DNA of 64,000 nucleotides from assembly GCF_000218685.1 (NCBI RefSeq), contig NW_006763308.1, positions 496,001-560,000 of the forward strand. Direction: 5' to 3'. The notes below the pieces were generated by a model. That model had not been told where the DNA came from and ran no database searches. It saw only the letters and a list, made by a program, of their open reading frames with translations. This document shows, piece after piece, positions 63,844-64,000 of the stretch (within the stretch, counting starts at the first letter, position 1; each line of letters begins with the position of its first letter). A program made the position numbers and the translations under genes. The stretch comes from Serpula lacrymans var. lacrymans S7.9. Its lineage: Eukaryota; Basidiomycota; Agaricomycetes; Boletales; Serpulaceae.

Positions 63844-64000
63844 GTGGTGGACCGGTGGCTCCAGTTTCTTTTTCTTCAGCAGAACATTCATTTACAGTGC
63901 AATTATTTTTGATTTTTGAATCATTTTTATGGACACATATTTTTTAGAATGCCTGACTGACAATAAAGGAACTGTGTTGATACTGATAGTGTTTTGCCTT

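Noticed and set aside
62998..64000. Continuation of A' to the right of B2
   Set aside because: The sequence after the truncated B2 LTR does not match the expected reverse-transcriptase upstream part of family A in either orientation.

Overview
The window looks like a transposon graveyard from a filamentous basidiomycete, most likely an Agaricomycete. The reasons are the gene families present (Plavaka and KDZ transposases, a TET/JBP-type dioxygenase, a FunK1 kinase, a DUF6532-like protein), the short GT-AG introns of about 50 nt, and the chromodomain Ty3/gypsy and Ty1/copia elements. No family was checked against a database; calls rest on motifs read from the sequence. I see no bacterial-style operons and no clearly intact host gene. 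LTR family names (A, A2, B, C, E) are local to this annotation.

Layout. 1-6.5 kb: a gag fragment, a decayed KDZ-like fragment, two degenerate tandem arrays, a solo copia LTR, a tRNA-like repeat and an RNase H remnant. 6.5-12.2 kb: a decayed Ty1/copia element with both LTRs and a half-tRNA-Met primer site, broken by a family A solo LTR and a tRNA-like insertion. 12.2-15.4 kb: inverted repeats and solo LTRs of families C and E. 15.4-21.5 kb: Ty3/gypsy element B1 (target duplication GCTAG). It has gag-pol plus an unrecognised third ORF, ORF3, with zinc knuckles after the chromodomain, and a 794-bp TIR element sits in ORF3. 22.0-33.5 kb: an 11.5-kb TIR transposon (D2) with the same termini and a 2-bp target duplication. 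It carries a Plavaka-type transposase, a FunK1 kinase gene, a TET/JBP dioxygenase gene and a DUF6532-like spliced gene. 33.5-46.1 kb: solo LTRs, a KDZ transposase pseudogene, a 1.7-kb long-TIR element with internal repeats, Tnp2-like fragments and a spliced coiled-coil gene. 46.5-63.0 kb: a four-level nest. Minus-strand family A copy A' is interrupted by B2, B2 by minus-strand element C, and C by a nearly complete family A element. 63.0-64.0 kb: possible host sequence.

How the parts work. Family A is the best-preserved element. It shows a 10-nt self-complementarity between the presumed transcript start and the site just after the 5' LTR, a GGGAAAA slippery heptamer followed by an 11-bp stem at the gag-pol junction, protease, YIDD reverse transcriptase, RNase H, integrase, a chromodomain and a polypurine tract. 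B2 has the same self-priming geometry with 11 nt. Many conserved Arg codons have become TGA, which fits CpG deamination. D2 is notable because a DNA-modification enzyme gene, a kinase gene and a transposase lie between one pair of termini.
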